Shown: piece by piece, positions 10,931 through 22,390 of the stretch
Layout: every line of letters starts with the position of its first letter
How positions within the stretch are numbered: position 1 is the stretch's first letter
Origin: Neoceratodus forsteri
Lineage: Eukaryota; Chordata; Ceratodontiformes; Ceratodontidae
Length of the DNA: 64,000 nt
NCBI GenBank assembly: GCA_016271365.2
Contig: CM057451.1
Coordinates: 369,107,501-369,171,500, forward strand
Reading direction: 5' to 3'
Position numbers and translations under genes: made by a program
Notes under the pieces: generated by a model
Told to the model about the DNA's origin: nothing
The model's database searches: none
The model's input: the letters and a program-made list of their open reading frames with translations, nothing else

Positions 10931-11795
10931 TGTCCTAAATCCATAAAATTGCCCTTCTGAAAAGTGTTCCACAATACCTGCAGTAAATTATATCCATTCC
11001 AGATAAGTTGTTGGGTTTATAACCTGGTCAGAATAACTAGAAGGAAGAAAATGAGAGCAAAGTTTGATTTTGTGTTTTGTTTGTTTTGTACAACTTGTTA
11101 TAATAAGTTAAATTACTAATGCCCTGTAAATGAGGTCACCGTGTGGATACCCACTGATCCACCCTTCCTGCTTTGCCACAGGAAATGTCACAACTGTACT
11201 ACCCTGTAAAAGGGTATAGTGTGGGTGGTTAGGATGGGGTGGGTGGCTGGGCCTTCCCTGCCAAAAAGAAGAACCACGGATGAAAGAAACAAGGAGGTAA
11301 GAGCAGAAACAATCCACCAGCAACAAATGCAGTAGCCCTGAAAGCTTATCCTAATGATAGATAAAACTGTAAAACACCACCTGTAATAATTTCACAGAAG
11401 ATACACCCTGTAAGAAATACTTTGCTACAGAGAAAAAAATTAAGCAGTAACAGAAGATATACCTTGCAAAAGACAATTTGAATCAGAAGATTACAGTAGT
11501 AATCTGTAAGCACACACCTGTAGGCTCACCCTGTAATAATGCAGCAGAAGGTATACCCAGCAACAACAATTTGAATCAGAGAAAAATAAAACAATAAAAT
11601 GTTAGCAACAAACTGTAACAATCCCTGTGAGTACAAAATAAAAATAACAACACACAGTAAATCTGCCTAGCCACAAGAAGCCTTAACCCTTTCCCTTGCT
11701 CTGGTAAGGTTCTTTGCTCTGTCCTTTCAAGCAACCTAGAAGGAAAGAGCTTAGGTGAAGCTAGGTGCCTTGGCCAGCAAACCTAGTCTTCCTAG
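10931..11795 (-). promoter_or_regulatory. CR1 5' UTR with internal repeats, copy 1
   Basis: Non-coding leader homologous to 21187-22005 of copy 2. Both contain three to four diverged repeats of about 80-90 bp built on CTGATTCAAATTG and GTATACCTTCTG. A tandem repeated leader suggests an internal promoter region, as in other full-length LINEs; promoter activity itself is inference. Confidence 0.6.
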
Positions 11796-14365
11796 ACTTC
11801 ATTGTCAACATGCTGTTGGAGTCCCCCAGATGGATGGTTCTGGGGGACTTCAATGCCTGGGTCGATGATGAACTCTCGCAGTTTAGTCAAGACTTCCTCT
11901 AGCTAATGAATTTGCTGGGCTTCACACAGGTGATTACCTCTATGACCCATAGTCACAGTCATTCTTTGGACCTAGTCTTTTGGGTATGAAGACCTCTGAT
12001 TTGTTGGTGGAGCCAGTCAGTTGGTTGGACCATCACACCATAAGGTTCAATTTTCAGGCCCCACCCATTATAGGCCTACCCCTACGGGGATGGTCCGGTA
12101 CCACCCTTTAAGGGGCTTGTCCCCTGATGGCCTGAAGGCAGTGCTGGACCTTTTGGGACTTCTTAGGAACAGTAGGATCCAGATGCCTTAGTTCAGGATT
12201 ATAATGATGCTGTGACTGGGGCGCTGGACCAACTCGCTCCTGTCTGTGTTCGTCCCCTCACCCAATGCCCTCGGTCCCCTTTGTTTGATGGGACCTTGAG
12301 AGAGCTGAGGAGAGTGGGACAATGGCTGGAGCGTTGTTGAGAAAATCAAGCCTGGATTATAACAGACTTAGATTGTTGGACCATTATAAGGACTATCAAT
12401 CAGCTATTTCCTGTAAGAAGGCAGAGTTCCTGTCCAGGGAGATTGATGCAGCACAAAATCAACTGTTTCAGCTCTTCTGGACTGTGGACAAACTGTGCAA
12501 TCCAGCCTGTCTGCAGTCTCAGAGAGCATTGTCACAAGAGAAATGCGATGAGTTCGCTAGCTTTTTTGGCGATAAGATTGCCTACATCAGGTCTGAGATT
12601 CATGCAGTGCACTCCAGTGGGGCTGGCAGTGATCGGTGGGAGGTGGCAGCTCCTTGGTCTGTCTGGTATGACTTCAGCCAGATGGCAACCGAGGATGTCA
12701 TGAGGACTACCCAATCTTTGTGGCCAGCCTGCTGTAGTTTGGACCCTGGCCCAATGTGCCTCCTTGTGGGGTGCGTTGAGATCGTTGGCCCAGTCCTTGC
12801 TAGGTTAGTCTGGTGTTCGCTAGATTCCAGGGTGTTTTCAGACACCCTGAAGGAGGCGATAGTGATACCCTCCTTAGAAACCATCTCTTTACCCAGACTG
12901 TCTTGCTAATTACAGACCTGTCTCTAACCTTGCCTTCATGGGTAAGGTTATTGAGAAAGAATCGGCGCTGCAGCTGGAGGATCACTTGACCATCTACAAC
13001 ATCTACAATCCTCTCGGTCTGGATTTCAAAACTGCACAGTACCAAGACGGCTCTTATTTGGGTTCTCAGTGATCTCCTAACCAGCAAGAGATCAGAGGAG
13101 CCATTCCATCTTGGTTCTTCTTGATCTCTCAGTGTCATTCGACAGTGTAGACCATGAAGTGTTAGTCAGTGCCTGTGGCTAATCTGTGGGCTATGTGGTA
13201 TAGTCCTCAGATAGTTCAACTCCTTCCTCACTGGCAGGTTTCAGAGAGTTGTCACTGGGTTTACTCCTCAGACAAATCTCCCTGCCATGTGGAGTTCCAG
13301 GGCTCTGTGCTGTCTCCAGTGTTGTTCACAGTGTACGTGCTGCTGTTGGGAGACATTGTAGGTGATATGGGCTGAGTTTTCACTGTTATGCAGATGATAC
13401 TCAGCTCTCTGTCCTTAGCTCCGGTCAGGTGGAGCCATCTCAGGCTTTAACAACTGCTTTTCTGATATCAAGGACTGGATGAGTAGCAACTGGTTGAGGC
13501 TGACTCCAGATAAGACTGAGGTTCTGGTGGTGGACCTGGGTCATGGGGTAGAGGGGCGTCAGAGGGGCGAACTACCAGGCTTTGGCTTGGTGGTCACCAG
13601 CTGATGACCTCTGAATGGGTGCAAGATATGGGTGTGATTCTTTATGATGGACTGATGCTTGAGCACCAGGTGTCGGCAATTGTTAAGACTGTCTTTTACC
13701 ATCTGAGGAACATAGCCTGGGTCAAGCACCTAGTTCCACCCGATGACCTGATAGTTCTGGTCCATGCCTTTATAACCTCGTGCCTTAATTACTGTAATGC
13801 CCTTTACCTAGGGCTTCCAGGGGTTGATATCCACCACTTGCAGCTGGTGCAGAATACAGCAGCTAGGGTGTTGACTGGGCTGCCTTGTAGCTGCCATGTC
13901 ACGCCCGGTGCTGCGGACCTGCACTGGCTGCCTATTCAATGGTGGATATGCCTTCAAGGATCGGTTGCTGACCTACAAGGCCCTACATGGACAGGGGCCA
14001 AGTTATCTGCAAGATCTTATGCATCCCTACTGCCCCTCAACAGCTTCATTCCACCGACGAGGGATTGCTAGAGATTCTCAGGTCCACCTAATATCATCTG
14101 GGGCCTGAGCTTTTTGAATTGTGGCCCCATCCCTGTGGAATTCTCTCACTCGTCGGATAAGACAGTGCCTGACAGTGGGAGTTTCAAGTCTAACCTGAAA
14201 ATGTGTTTATTTTCTTTGGCCTTTTCAGAGTTTATATAAGCTGCTGCAATTGTTTTTATGTGAATTTTGTTTTATCTTGTTTTACCTATGTACTAGCACT
14301 ATGGTCTTTGGGAATAGTGCTATTTTAGAAACACATTTTGATTGACTGATTAATAATGTAATGGG
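11796..14365 (+). mobile_element. L2 LINE, 5'-truncated, plus strand
   Basis: Plus-strand L2 copy of the same family as the minus-strand copy at 15911-18150. It starts inside the endonuclease (VLGDFNAWVDDEL at about 11830) and runs through a linker (YKDYQSAISCKKAEFLSREI, about 12390). The reverse transcriptase follows, with GSVLSPVLFTVY at about 13300 and the YADDTQLS-type catalytic site near 13385, then the conserved tail (LVPPDDLIVLVHAFITS, RVLTGLPCSCHVTPG, about 13730-13920). The 3' UTR ends with TTTTGATTGACTGATT near 14350. Many stops and frameshifts make it a fossil. It directly abuts the 5' end of CR1 copy 1, which suggests one inserted beside or into the other. Confidence 0.9.
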
Positions 14366-14868
14366 ACACTGCTGGATATACTGCAGGATTTGAAAACCTG
14401 TATCTTTAACTTTTTGTTAACCTAATAAAGGTATTATCTTTACCTAGCACAAAGGTTTTCTTTTTTTTCTCTTTACTTTTATTGATATCTTAACCATTTA
14501 TTGGAATTGCTAGCCCACATTTTCAGGGTGGCCAAGTTGCTATCCACCTGCTAACCACATAAGTGGCACTATCAAATCCACAATTAGTTTTGAGGTTAAA
14601 ATACACAAAACACATTTTGGGTGAAATACACAAGGTCCCACTTGTGGTTGTCCAGTACAGGGGTGAATTGCCCACCCTGACTATTTGAGCTAATCATTCC
14701 ACAAAAAATGGCTAAAATAAAAGTTACAAAATACATACATGCCTTGGAGTATGCACATTATGCACATTTCTGGACTTAGAATGAAACTTGAAAAACCTCA
14801 TAAAAGTTTTTCTGAAAAAACTCATAAAGGTTTTTCTAAGTTTAGCAGGACTGAAAAATAATAAGTAA
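14366..14868. other. No recognisable feature
   Basis: AT-rich spacer between the L2 3' end and the first hairpin-mosaic element. Nothing recognised. Confidence 0.5.
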
Positions 14869-15349
14869 CAAGCATTTGTCAATGCCGAATGTTGGCTTGC
14901 TGGTACTGGTCTTGATAATGCAGGAGTTAGTGAGATGCACAATAGGATTGGCACTGAAGTAATGAACTGATGGCAACCCAAGCCCCACTGCGCAGAGAGT
15001 GATAGGCATTGGGGTGTGCTTTTGGGTTGCTGGCCGTAACACTCATGCCATGTCACCTCACCCTACTCACCCTACCCCACAGAGACCAATAAGTGCCACA
15101 ATGTGCCTTGGGGTCTTCCGACCTTACACTCACCCCATTCCATAAGGAAATATACTGACATAGCTGCAGTGTAGGAGAATAGGGTGAACATTGGGGCTGA
15201 AGAGTCCAAGGTACACCTCGATGCCTGTCACTGGCTGCAGGGTGGGGGTGGGGTGGAATGGCTTGAGCATTACAGTCGACAATGACAAGTCATACCCCTG
15301 GCACCTGTCAAGCTGTAAAGGGCAGGGCAGCATCCTAATGTGCAGGGCA

Positions 15350-15908
15350 TTTGTTGGTATTTTTACTCCAAATTTTCAACATGGGCCATTTGTGACCCCA
15401 CCTCATGAACAGTGGCACTATGAGTTTGTTTGCAGAAAGGTGATCTTGTACAGTGACTGTGCATTTTGGTGCCATAGGTGTCAAAACATATTTCTGGCAG
15501 GATGTAGAAAATGACAGCTGCACTATTCATGAGGGGGTAAAAAATGTCATTGTTGAAAATCTGGAGTGAAAATATGGGAAATTGGTGACATCATGAGTGT
15601 GCGTGAGAACTGCTACTGAACACCAATGTTTCACACAATTATTTTGGAGATTTTGTATAACCAAATTTTCAACATAGGCATTTTGAGAACTCTGGTCATG
15701 AACAGCGTTACTGTGATTTTGTTAATCTGGCCTGAACATTGATTCCCACAGCGACCGCACCATTGTGCGCCACATGTACGAAAATACATTTCGGTCAGGA
15801 TGTGAAAAATAACAGCTGTACTGTTCATAAGGAGGTGTGAAAAAAGGGCAATGTTGAAAATCTGGAGTGAAAATATGAAAAATTGTCAAACTTATGAGAA
15901 TGCACTGA
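15350..15908. repeat. 298-bp foldback units in mosaic copy 1
   Basis: Two diverged units of the family seen at 27130-27720 and 28720-29640. Landmarks are CCAAATTTTCAACATRGGC, CATGAACAGYGTYACTGTGA, GAAAATRACAGCTGYACT and GAAAATCTGGAGTGAAAATA. The first and last landmarks are inverted relatives of one another. Confidence 0.75.
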
Positions 15909-15910
15909 AA

Positions 15911-18150
15911 CAATAATAATAATAATACATTTTGTTTATAAGGCGCCTTATCCAAAGCCAAGGCACCTAATAATATAAAATCAGATCAAAATCAAACAAA
16001 CATCAATTCAATTAAAATCAGATAACAATAAATCAGAAAAGAAAATCAGTCAATTAACTGAGAAGGCTTGGTGTCACAAAAAGTTTTTTAAGCCTTGCTT
16101 AAATCCCTCCACAGTTGGGCACTCCCACAACCGATGGGGTAAAGAATTCCAAAGGGTGGGGGCTGCATATGCAAAGGATCTTGCACCAGATGATTTCAGG
16201 TTCATCCTTGGGATCTCTAGCAACCGCTCATCGGCCGAGTGGAGTGATTGACCCGGACAGTAAGGGACCAGGAGCTCTTTCAGATAGTCCAGGTCCAGTC
16301 CATGCAGGGCTTTAAAAGTCAGTAAACCGACTTTAAAGGTGATCTGCCACTGTACAGGCAGCCAGTGCAGTTCGTGCAGCACCAGTGAGATATGACAGGA
16401 TTGAGAAGATCCTGTCAAAAGCCGGGCTGCCGCATTCTGCACCAGCTACAAGCAATGGATTTCTACCCCAGAAAGCCCTAGGTAGAGGGAGTTGCAATAA
16501 TCCAAGGGTGAGGACACAAAGACATGGACCAGGGTAGGAAGGTCATCAGACGGAACCAGATGCCTAATCCTGGCGATATTCCTAAGATGAGAAAAGGACG
16601 TTTTGATGACAGCCGACACCTGCGAATGCAGGGTCAGCCCATCATCAAAAATTACCCCCAGGTTACGCACCCGTTCAGAGGTCAGGAGTGAGACACCACA
16701 AGGAAAATTCCAGAGGGTGTACCTGCTCCTGACCCCCCTATCCCAGCAACCTAGGTCTACAACCAATGCCTCCATTTTTTCCGAGTTCAACTTCAGCCAG
16801 TACTTTCTTTTGACAGTTATTAAAGACCAAGGCAGCTCCATCCTGGTCGGGTGCGAAAGAAAGGTAGAGCTGGGTATCATCTGCATAGCAGTGAAACCTC
16901 AGCCCATACCTTCTTACAATGTCTCCGAGGGATAGCATGTACACCGTGAACAACATGGGTGACATCACTGAACCCATAGGCACCCCCACATAACAGAGGA
17001 ATTGGGCCTGAGGAATAAACTCCAGACACCACTCTCTGTGTTCTACACGTGAGGAAGGATGTAAACCACCTGAGGACTGCTCCTGACAGTCCACAGATTT
17101 GCCCCAGGTGTCCTATTAACACCCCATGGTCACCGGTGTCAGAAGTTGAAGAGAGAGCCAGAAGAACCAAGATGGTACGGTTCTTCCAATCTCTCTCCAT
17201 CAGGAGATCATTGAGCACCCGAACCAGCACTGTCTCGGTACTATGTCTCTTACAAAAACCAGACTGGAGTGGTTCATAGATGTCATGAATGTTCAAATGG
17301 TCTTCCAGCTGAGCTGCTACTACTTTCTCAATCACCTTCCCTTAAAAGGGAAGGTTAGAGATAGGTCTGTAGTTTGCATGGCAGTCGGGGTGCAAGGTAG
17401 CTTTCTTCAAGAGTGGTGTCACCACCACCTCTTTCAGGGAGCTAGGAAACTCCAGATTCCAAGGAGCACCAGACTATCCGTGCAAGGACTGGACCAATGA
17501 CATCAATACAACCCAAAATTAGGGAAGCTGGTCCAGGGTCCAAACTACAGCACGTAGGGCACACACCCTGGATAATCTGCATGGCATCCATGAACTCCGG
17601 TTGACTGAAGGTACTCCAGGAAGGCCAAGGTACAGTGACCCTGTACTGATCAAAAGCAACACCCAAAGAGTGTGCTGGCTGGAGTACCGCCCTGATGTCA
17701 GCCACCTTATTTGCAGAGAATCGAGCAAGCTCATCACACTCTAATTGCGAAAAAGCTTTGCAAGCATGTAGACAGGCTGGGTTGCACAGTCTGTCCACAG
17801 TTTGGAAAAGCTGAGCTGATCGATTCTGAGCAGCTGCAATCTCCTTGGACAGGAATTCTGCCTTCTTATGTGTGATTGCAGATTGATAGACTTGATAATG
17901 GTCTAAGGTGGTCGGTATCAAGGGCGGACTTATGTCAGCAACGCTCTAACCTTCGTCCTAGTCTCCGCATCTCTCTCAAAGTCCCATGAAACCAGGTGGA
18001 CCTGGGTGAAGGGAGAGAGGGCGAACACGGATTGGAGCAATAGAATCCAGAGCCACTGAGATGGCTGAATTGTAAGCCGTCACAAGGGTCTTTGGGTCAT
18101 TGCTTGCAAACGAGAGGTACAAGAGATCAAGTACTGCCACTAGGCCTTGA
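15911..18150 (-). mobile_element. L2 LINE, minus strand, inserted in mosaic copy 1
   Basis: On the minus strand the order is: linker (LDSIAPIRVRPLSLHPGPP at about 18060), YQVYQSAITHKKAEFLSKEI (about 17880) and reverse transcriptase. The RT starts at 17335 (MIEKVVAAQLEDHLNIHDIY), with the catalytic site [20 protein letters not shown] at about 16890. The tail follows (RHLVPSDDLPTLVHVFVSS, ARLLTGSSQSCHISL), then a 3' UTR ending in (AAT)n at 15911-15926. The host repeat breaks at about 15910 (GCACTGAAAC) and resumes at about 18151 (TGTACAATGCATGCTC), which gives the edges. It is a 5'-truncated, frameshifted copy of the same L2 family as 11796-14365. Confidence 0.9.
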
Positions 18151-18179
18151 GAACTGTACAATGCATGCTCATAACATGG

Positions 18180-18410
18180 TCATTTTTGGGAATTTTTCCA
18201 CCAAATTTGCAAGATAGGGTTTTTGGGACCCCATGTCATGAACAGTGGCATTGTCATTTCATTACTCAGTCCCAAAAAGTGATTTTGGATAGTGACCATG
18301 AAATGACCTTTCAGGCCTGAGTAACGCAATGACAGTGCATGTGTTCATGAGGTGGGGTCCCAAACACCCCATGTTGAAAATTTGGAGGCAAAATTCCAAA
18401 AAAAGGCTGA
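18180..18410. repeat. Palindromic module with GGGGTCCCAA arms
   Basis: An imperfect palindrome: CCAAATTTGCAAGATAGGG with GGGACCCCATGTCATGAAC on the left, and TTCATGAGGTGGGGTCCC with CCCATGTTGAAAATTTGG on the right. The same module occurs at 27735-27935, 29635-29855 and, inverted, near 56985-57175. It always adjoins the splice-like block. Confidence 0.7.
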
Positions 18411-18469
18411 GATATGCACCAAAGTTGAAAAAAAAACATTTATGCTATTATACAGCTTACGGGCATTTC

Positions 18470-18660
18470 TTCAGTTTGTGGTCGGCTTTGAAAAGTCCAG
18501 ATGTGTTTCCAGTCCACCGAAGATCATTGCGCCAAGCTCTGGAGGTAAGTATGGAGTGAGGGTGTGTGTGGGGAGGTGGAGTGTGCAAGAAGGTGGTGCG
18601 GGTTGGGGGAGGGAACCCCACAGCGAAGGACCATTTTCTGTCTTGCAGGTATTTGAAAAA
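18470..18660 (+). promoter_or_regulatory. Conserved block with splice-site-like pair (copy 1)
   Basis: GAG|GTAAGT with the donor GT at 18545-18546, followed by TTTTCTGTCTTGCAG ending at 18648; the implied intron is 104 bp. The flanking GATCATTGCGCCAAGCTCT is conserved in the other copies. Spliced transcripts are inferred, not seen. Confidence 0.45.
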
Positions 18661-18699
18661 ACAGAAGGAATACCACAGACAGTTTTCTTCTTTTTTACA

Positions 18700-18935
18700 G
18701 GTGTTGTGCACACTGAGGTGGGCTCCCAGTGTGCCCCATGACTTTTGGGGGGTTGATGTTTGCCACACTGGGGTGGCTCCCTGTGTGGCACTGAATGGGG
18801 GCAGGGGCGGAACATGCACGACGACCGTTGGCTTCCCTTATGGGCAGGCACACTGGGGTGGGCTCCCAGTGTGACACACGGTCTTGGGGGGATGATTTTA
18901 TATGCAAACAGGGGGATTGGGCACCCCTGAAGTTG
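18700..18935. repeat. GC-rich hairpins with covarying stems (copy 1)
   Basis: GCACACTG (18708-18715) pairs with CAGTGTGC (18727-18734). GCCACACTGGG (18762 on) pairs with CCCTGTGTGGC. CAGGGG with CCCCTG brackets the loop GATTGGGCA near 18910-18929. The homologous hairpins at 28245-28273 and 30179-30440 use different but still complementary stem bases. Confidence 0.65.
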
Positions 18936-19204
18936 GCTGCCTTCACATCGTGCGGCAGGTGGTGGCAGCCACTGACGCCATGTTTATAGAAATATTTCTC
19001 TAGGAAAGGCATGTCGGGAGGTGTGTTATTGAGCCGCTGTATGACGAGCTTGTCTCTCATTGCAGTGGCACTTTTCTTACATGTGTTGACCACTTTACAT
19101 ATTCCTTGCATGAGAGCCTGCATGCTGGCTTATTGGGGAATGAGGGACGCACCTACTAATGCGTGCTACGCATTTGCCCACACTGACGCACCTCCGAAAT
19201 CTGC

Positions 19205-19402
19205 TACTATCACAAGCACGCAAGCCAACATAAAAATGGCACACTTTTTCACTGTAAGTAAGACTCCCATTGTATTTTGCACAGGGACCTGTGCATCCCA
19301 CATCATGTAGGGCTGAAGGGCACTGTGAAAGAGACTGCTGGCTGAGTCAAAGTTAAAAGAATATCGTCCACAAAGGCAAGGACTTTGTTGACATATTTTC
19401 CA
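19205..19402. repeat. Segmental tandem duplication, first copy
   Basis: About 200 bp nearly identical to 19783-19981, a spacing of about 578 bp. It contains the last bases of mosaic copy 1, a partial 69-bp minisatellite unit (CATCATGTAGGGCTGAAGGGCACTGTG without the CAAAG context) and the edge of the inverted L1 (AAAAGAATATCGTC). The duplication therefore happened after the L1 had inserted. Confidence 0.85.
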
Positions 19403-19782
19403 TTTTAAAGCATGTTTTGCACACCGCTTTAGCCGCTGGGTGCTTTCCACCTGCACTCCCCTTCCAATGTCTAACTTCTTTATCCTTTTTATATAGAACT
19501 TCACACACTGGGATTTGTCAACTTAAAACGTTTTATTTATTATTTTCTTCCTTAATCATGGACAGGTGCAATTCCAAACAATATTTTGCACGGTTCTTTT
19601 CAAAAGTTCATTTTGTTTTTAAATACCATGCAGTTCTGTACTTTACCCATACTTATCAGGATTGTTTTCCTTTTTTCTCCATCATGTCCACCTTCCTCAC
19701 AGTGGCATTTCTTCTTCTTGAATTTTCTTGGTGCAATTGCCTATTCCACTCGCAACCCAAAGTCCTTTTCATTCGGTGCATA

Positions 19783-19981
19783 TACTATCACAAGCGTGCA
19801 AGCCAACATAAAAATGGCACACTTTTTCACTGTAAGTAACACTCTCATTCTATTTTGCACAGGGACCTGTGCATCCTGCATCATGTAGGGTTGAAGGGCA
19901 CTATGAAAGAGACTGCCAGCTGAGTCAAGGTTAAAAGAATATCGTCTGCAAAGGCAAGGACTTTGTTGACATATTTTCCTG
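19783..19981. repeat. Segmental tandem duplication, second copy
   Basis: Second copy of 19205-19402; here the L1 continues beyond the duplicated part, so this is the original junction. The 380 bp between the two copies (19403-19782) holds no recognised feature. Confidence 0.85.
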
Positions 19982-21176
19982 TTTGTTTCCCATGGATATT
20001 ATTAGACAGCATTATTCTTCTGATAAGAGGTTCTATGGCAAGAATAAAAAGAAGTGTCGAGAGAGGACATCCTTGCCTAGAACTTCTTCTCCAACAGAAA
20101 GGAGAAGACCTAAGACCATTTGTAATTAGCACGCTCTGCGGCATACATATAAAGTTTGCACCCAAGAAATTAAGTTAGGCCCAAAATTATTTAATTTAAG
20201 AACTTTGAGTAAATAAGACCATTCTAAAGAATCAAATGCCTTAGCTATATCCAAAGATATTGCAATGGAAGAGTGTCTTCTATGTTGGGGTGATTTGGCT
20301 GACCACAAAATTGAAGAGAGTCTATGAAAATTATCAGCAGCTTGCCTGTTTTGTAGAAAACCTACCTGTTCTTTTCCCACCAATTTGTTCAAAAATATGG
20401 AAAGCCTGATGGCTAGTACTTTGGCTATGACTTTGTAATCAAAGTTCAGAAGGGATATAGGCCTGTAATTCCCACATTCAAGAGGATCCTTGCCTTTTTA
20501 GCCAATAAGTATATATACCTCATTCATTGAGTTTGGAAGAGATATATCCTTAAAAGAGTCCTGAATCGCCCTTAGTAGATGGGGAACTATTACATTGTTT
20601 AAGTATTTATAGAATTCACCTGATAATCTATCAGGATCTGGACTTTTGCCTTTGGGAGCATTTTGATAGCTTCTGAAATTTCATGTAGAGTAAGGGGCTT
20701 GTATAGTAACTGCTTATCATGCAGTGATAGAGATGGAAGATTACCTTTTTCCAGAAACTTCTCCATTTGACCCTTCTGCATTGAGTCCTGTGAACTGTAC
20801 AATTTTTCATAAAATTATTTAAAACACTTATTCATTCCCCCCTTGTGTGTAATTCCACCCGACTTAAATCTAATACCATTGATATTATTCTGATTCTGTA
20901 TTTTCCGTAATCTGTAAGCGAAGAGTTTACTGGAGTTCTCTCCCATTTCCCAGTGTTTCTGTTTGACTTTAAAAAGAGGATATTCAATTTTGCTGGAATA
21001 AATTGTATTAAAGTCATATTTTAGACTCTTAACTTTATACAGTAAGTCATTTTTCTTGCAGTGCTCCCTTTTAATTCTGACAAAGTGTCGCTTAAGTCTT
21101 TTTCTAACATTTATAAATGCTTGAGTTTTTCTTTTTTCCTCCTGGAGGCAAATCCTATAATACCCCCCCTAATAAA
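19910..21176 (-). mobile_element. L1 with 5' inversion: inverted RT segment (left part)
   Basis: Minus-strand L1 ORF2 reading. In order it shows RRKKEKL (about 21140), EKFLEKGNLPSLSL (about 20750), PISLLNFDYKV (about 20450) and FLNKLVGKEQVGFLQNRQAA (20392). Next come ISLDIAKAFDSLEWSYLLKV (about 20270) and VLAFADDILLTLTQ (about 19940). These are the fingers and palm of an L1 reverse transcriptase, ending just after the catalytic ADD site. The segment is continued upstream at 37258-37438, on the far side of the CR1 that interrupts it. Stops and frameshifts are present. The left edge borders AAGGGCACTATGAAAG, a minisatellite unit also found at the right edge of the L1. Confidence 0.88.
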
Positions 21177-22382
21177 GGCTTTATAGGTGGAAGACTAGGT
21201 TTGCTGGCAAAGGCACCTAGCTTCTCCTGAACTCTTTTTTTTTCTAAGTTTGCTTATAAGGACAGATCAAGGAACGACAATATCAGAGCAAGGAAAAAGA
21301 TTAAGGCTTCTTTTTGCTAGGCAGATTTACTGTGTGTTGTTAATTTTTTTTTTGTGCGCATAAGATTTGATACTGTTTTTGCTTACATTTTACTGCTGTA
21401 ATCTTCTCTGATTCAAATTGCTGTTGCAGGGTATACCTTCTGCTACATTATTACAGGGTGTGCCTACAGCGTTGTTACTGTTTTGTGCTTACAGATTACT
21501 ACTGTTATCTTCTCTGATTCATATTTGTTTTTTTTTTGCAAGATATATCTTCTGTTACTTGCTTTATTTTTCTCTGTAACAAAGTGTTTTTTGCAGAGTA
21601 GATCTTATGTGAAATTGTTACAGATGGTGCTTACAGAGTTTACAGTTTTATCTATCATTAGGCTATACTTTCAGGGTTGCAGCATTTGTTGCTGGTTGAT
21701 TGTTTCTGCTCTTACCTCCTTGTTTTTTTTTATCCATGGTTCTTTTTTGGCAGGGGAAGAGCCCACCACCCAGACCCATCCCCAACCATCCCCGGCTACA
21801 CTCCTTTCATGGAGTAGCACAGTCATGACATTTCCTGTAGCAAAGCAGGAAGGGGAGGATCAGAGGGGTATCCACACAGTGACCTCACTTACAGGTGCAC
21901 AAGTAATTTAACTTGTTATAACAAGTTATAAAAAAAAATAAAACTTTTGCTTTCATTTTCCTCCTTCTAATTATTCAAACCAGGTTATAAACTCAACAAC
22001 TCAAGTGGAATGGATATTATTAACTGCAGGCACTATGGGACACTTTTCAAAAGGGCAGTTAAAAAGGATTTAGGACACTGTTCTACGTGCTGGACCATTG
22101 GAGATCTAAGGGCTCAGCTCCAGGCAGCATGGGCAGAGATTGCGTACCTCAAATCACATATTCAGGAGGAAATATATTATAAGAACCGCCTGCCATTTCC
22201 CCAACATACAACTGAAGCACCTTGACCACAGAGGGTAGTTGGTCCAGGAGGTTGGCAGGTAGTTAGGTGGGGCAAATCAGGTGCCCCATCACTCAGTGCT
22301 CTCCAACGTACTGTACCACCTCCACAAACCATATAAAAACTACAAACAAGTATCTGCCTCTATCTCCAAAATCAAACAAAGG

Positions 22383-22390
22383 GGCAGAGG
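22383..22390. repeat. 8-bp target-site duplication (left)
   Basis: GGCAGAGG, repeated at 23275-23282. CR1 copy 1 has a single GGCAGAGG at the homologous position, which proves the pre-insertion state. Confidence 0.9.

Larger units (their letters stand above)
6727..11795 (-). mobile_element. CR1 LINE copy 1, nearly full length
   Basis: Minus-strand CR1-family retrotransposon running from a 5' UTR at 11795 to a 3' end at 6727. Without the inserted L2 fragment (6884-7143) it is about 4.8 kb. It matches copy 2 (21187-37255) over its whole length: both begin with a GACTAGGTTTGCTGGC-like sequence and both end with GTTGACRGCAGATAAGGA/TCTATGTTTCT-type 3' sequence. Layout on the minus strand is a 5' UTR with internal about 80-bp repeats (11795-10930), ORF1 with an esterase domain, ORF2 with endonuclease and reverse transcriptase, then a short 3' UTR. 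Both ORFs are disrupted, so this copy is dead. Confidence 0.92.
14869..19230 (+). mobile_element. Hairpin-mosaic element, copy 1 (split by an L2)
   Basis: Unclassified repeat defined by comparison of copies inside this window. The left end CAAGCATTTGTCAATGCC (14869) is shared with 27032, 28662 and, on the other strand, 62263. The right end, GCACGCAAGCCAACA (to about 19230), corresponds to GCACGCAAGCGAACG at 30650. Near the left end GAATGTTGGCTTGC is an inverted match to the right end. In order it holds a unique-looking left part (14890-15340), two 298-bp foldback units (15350-15908), an inserted L2, a palindrome (18180-18410), a block with splice-like sites (18470-18650), GC hairpins (18700-18930) and a right-end block. 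No protein is encoded. Confidence 0.65.

Noticed and set aside
18352..19123. Overlapping 100-140 codon frames on both strands
   Set aside because: They coincide with GC-rich hairpin modules of the mosaic repeat; homologous modules in the other copies do not keep the frames.
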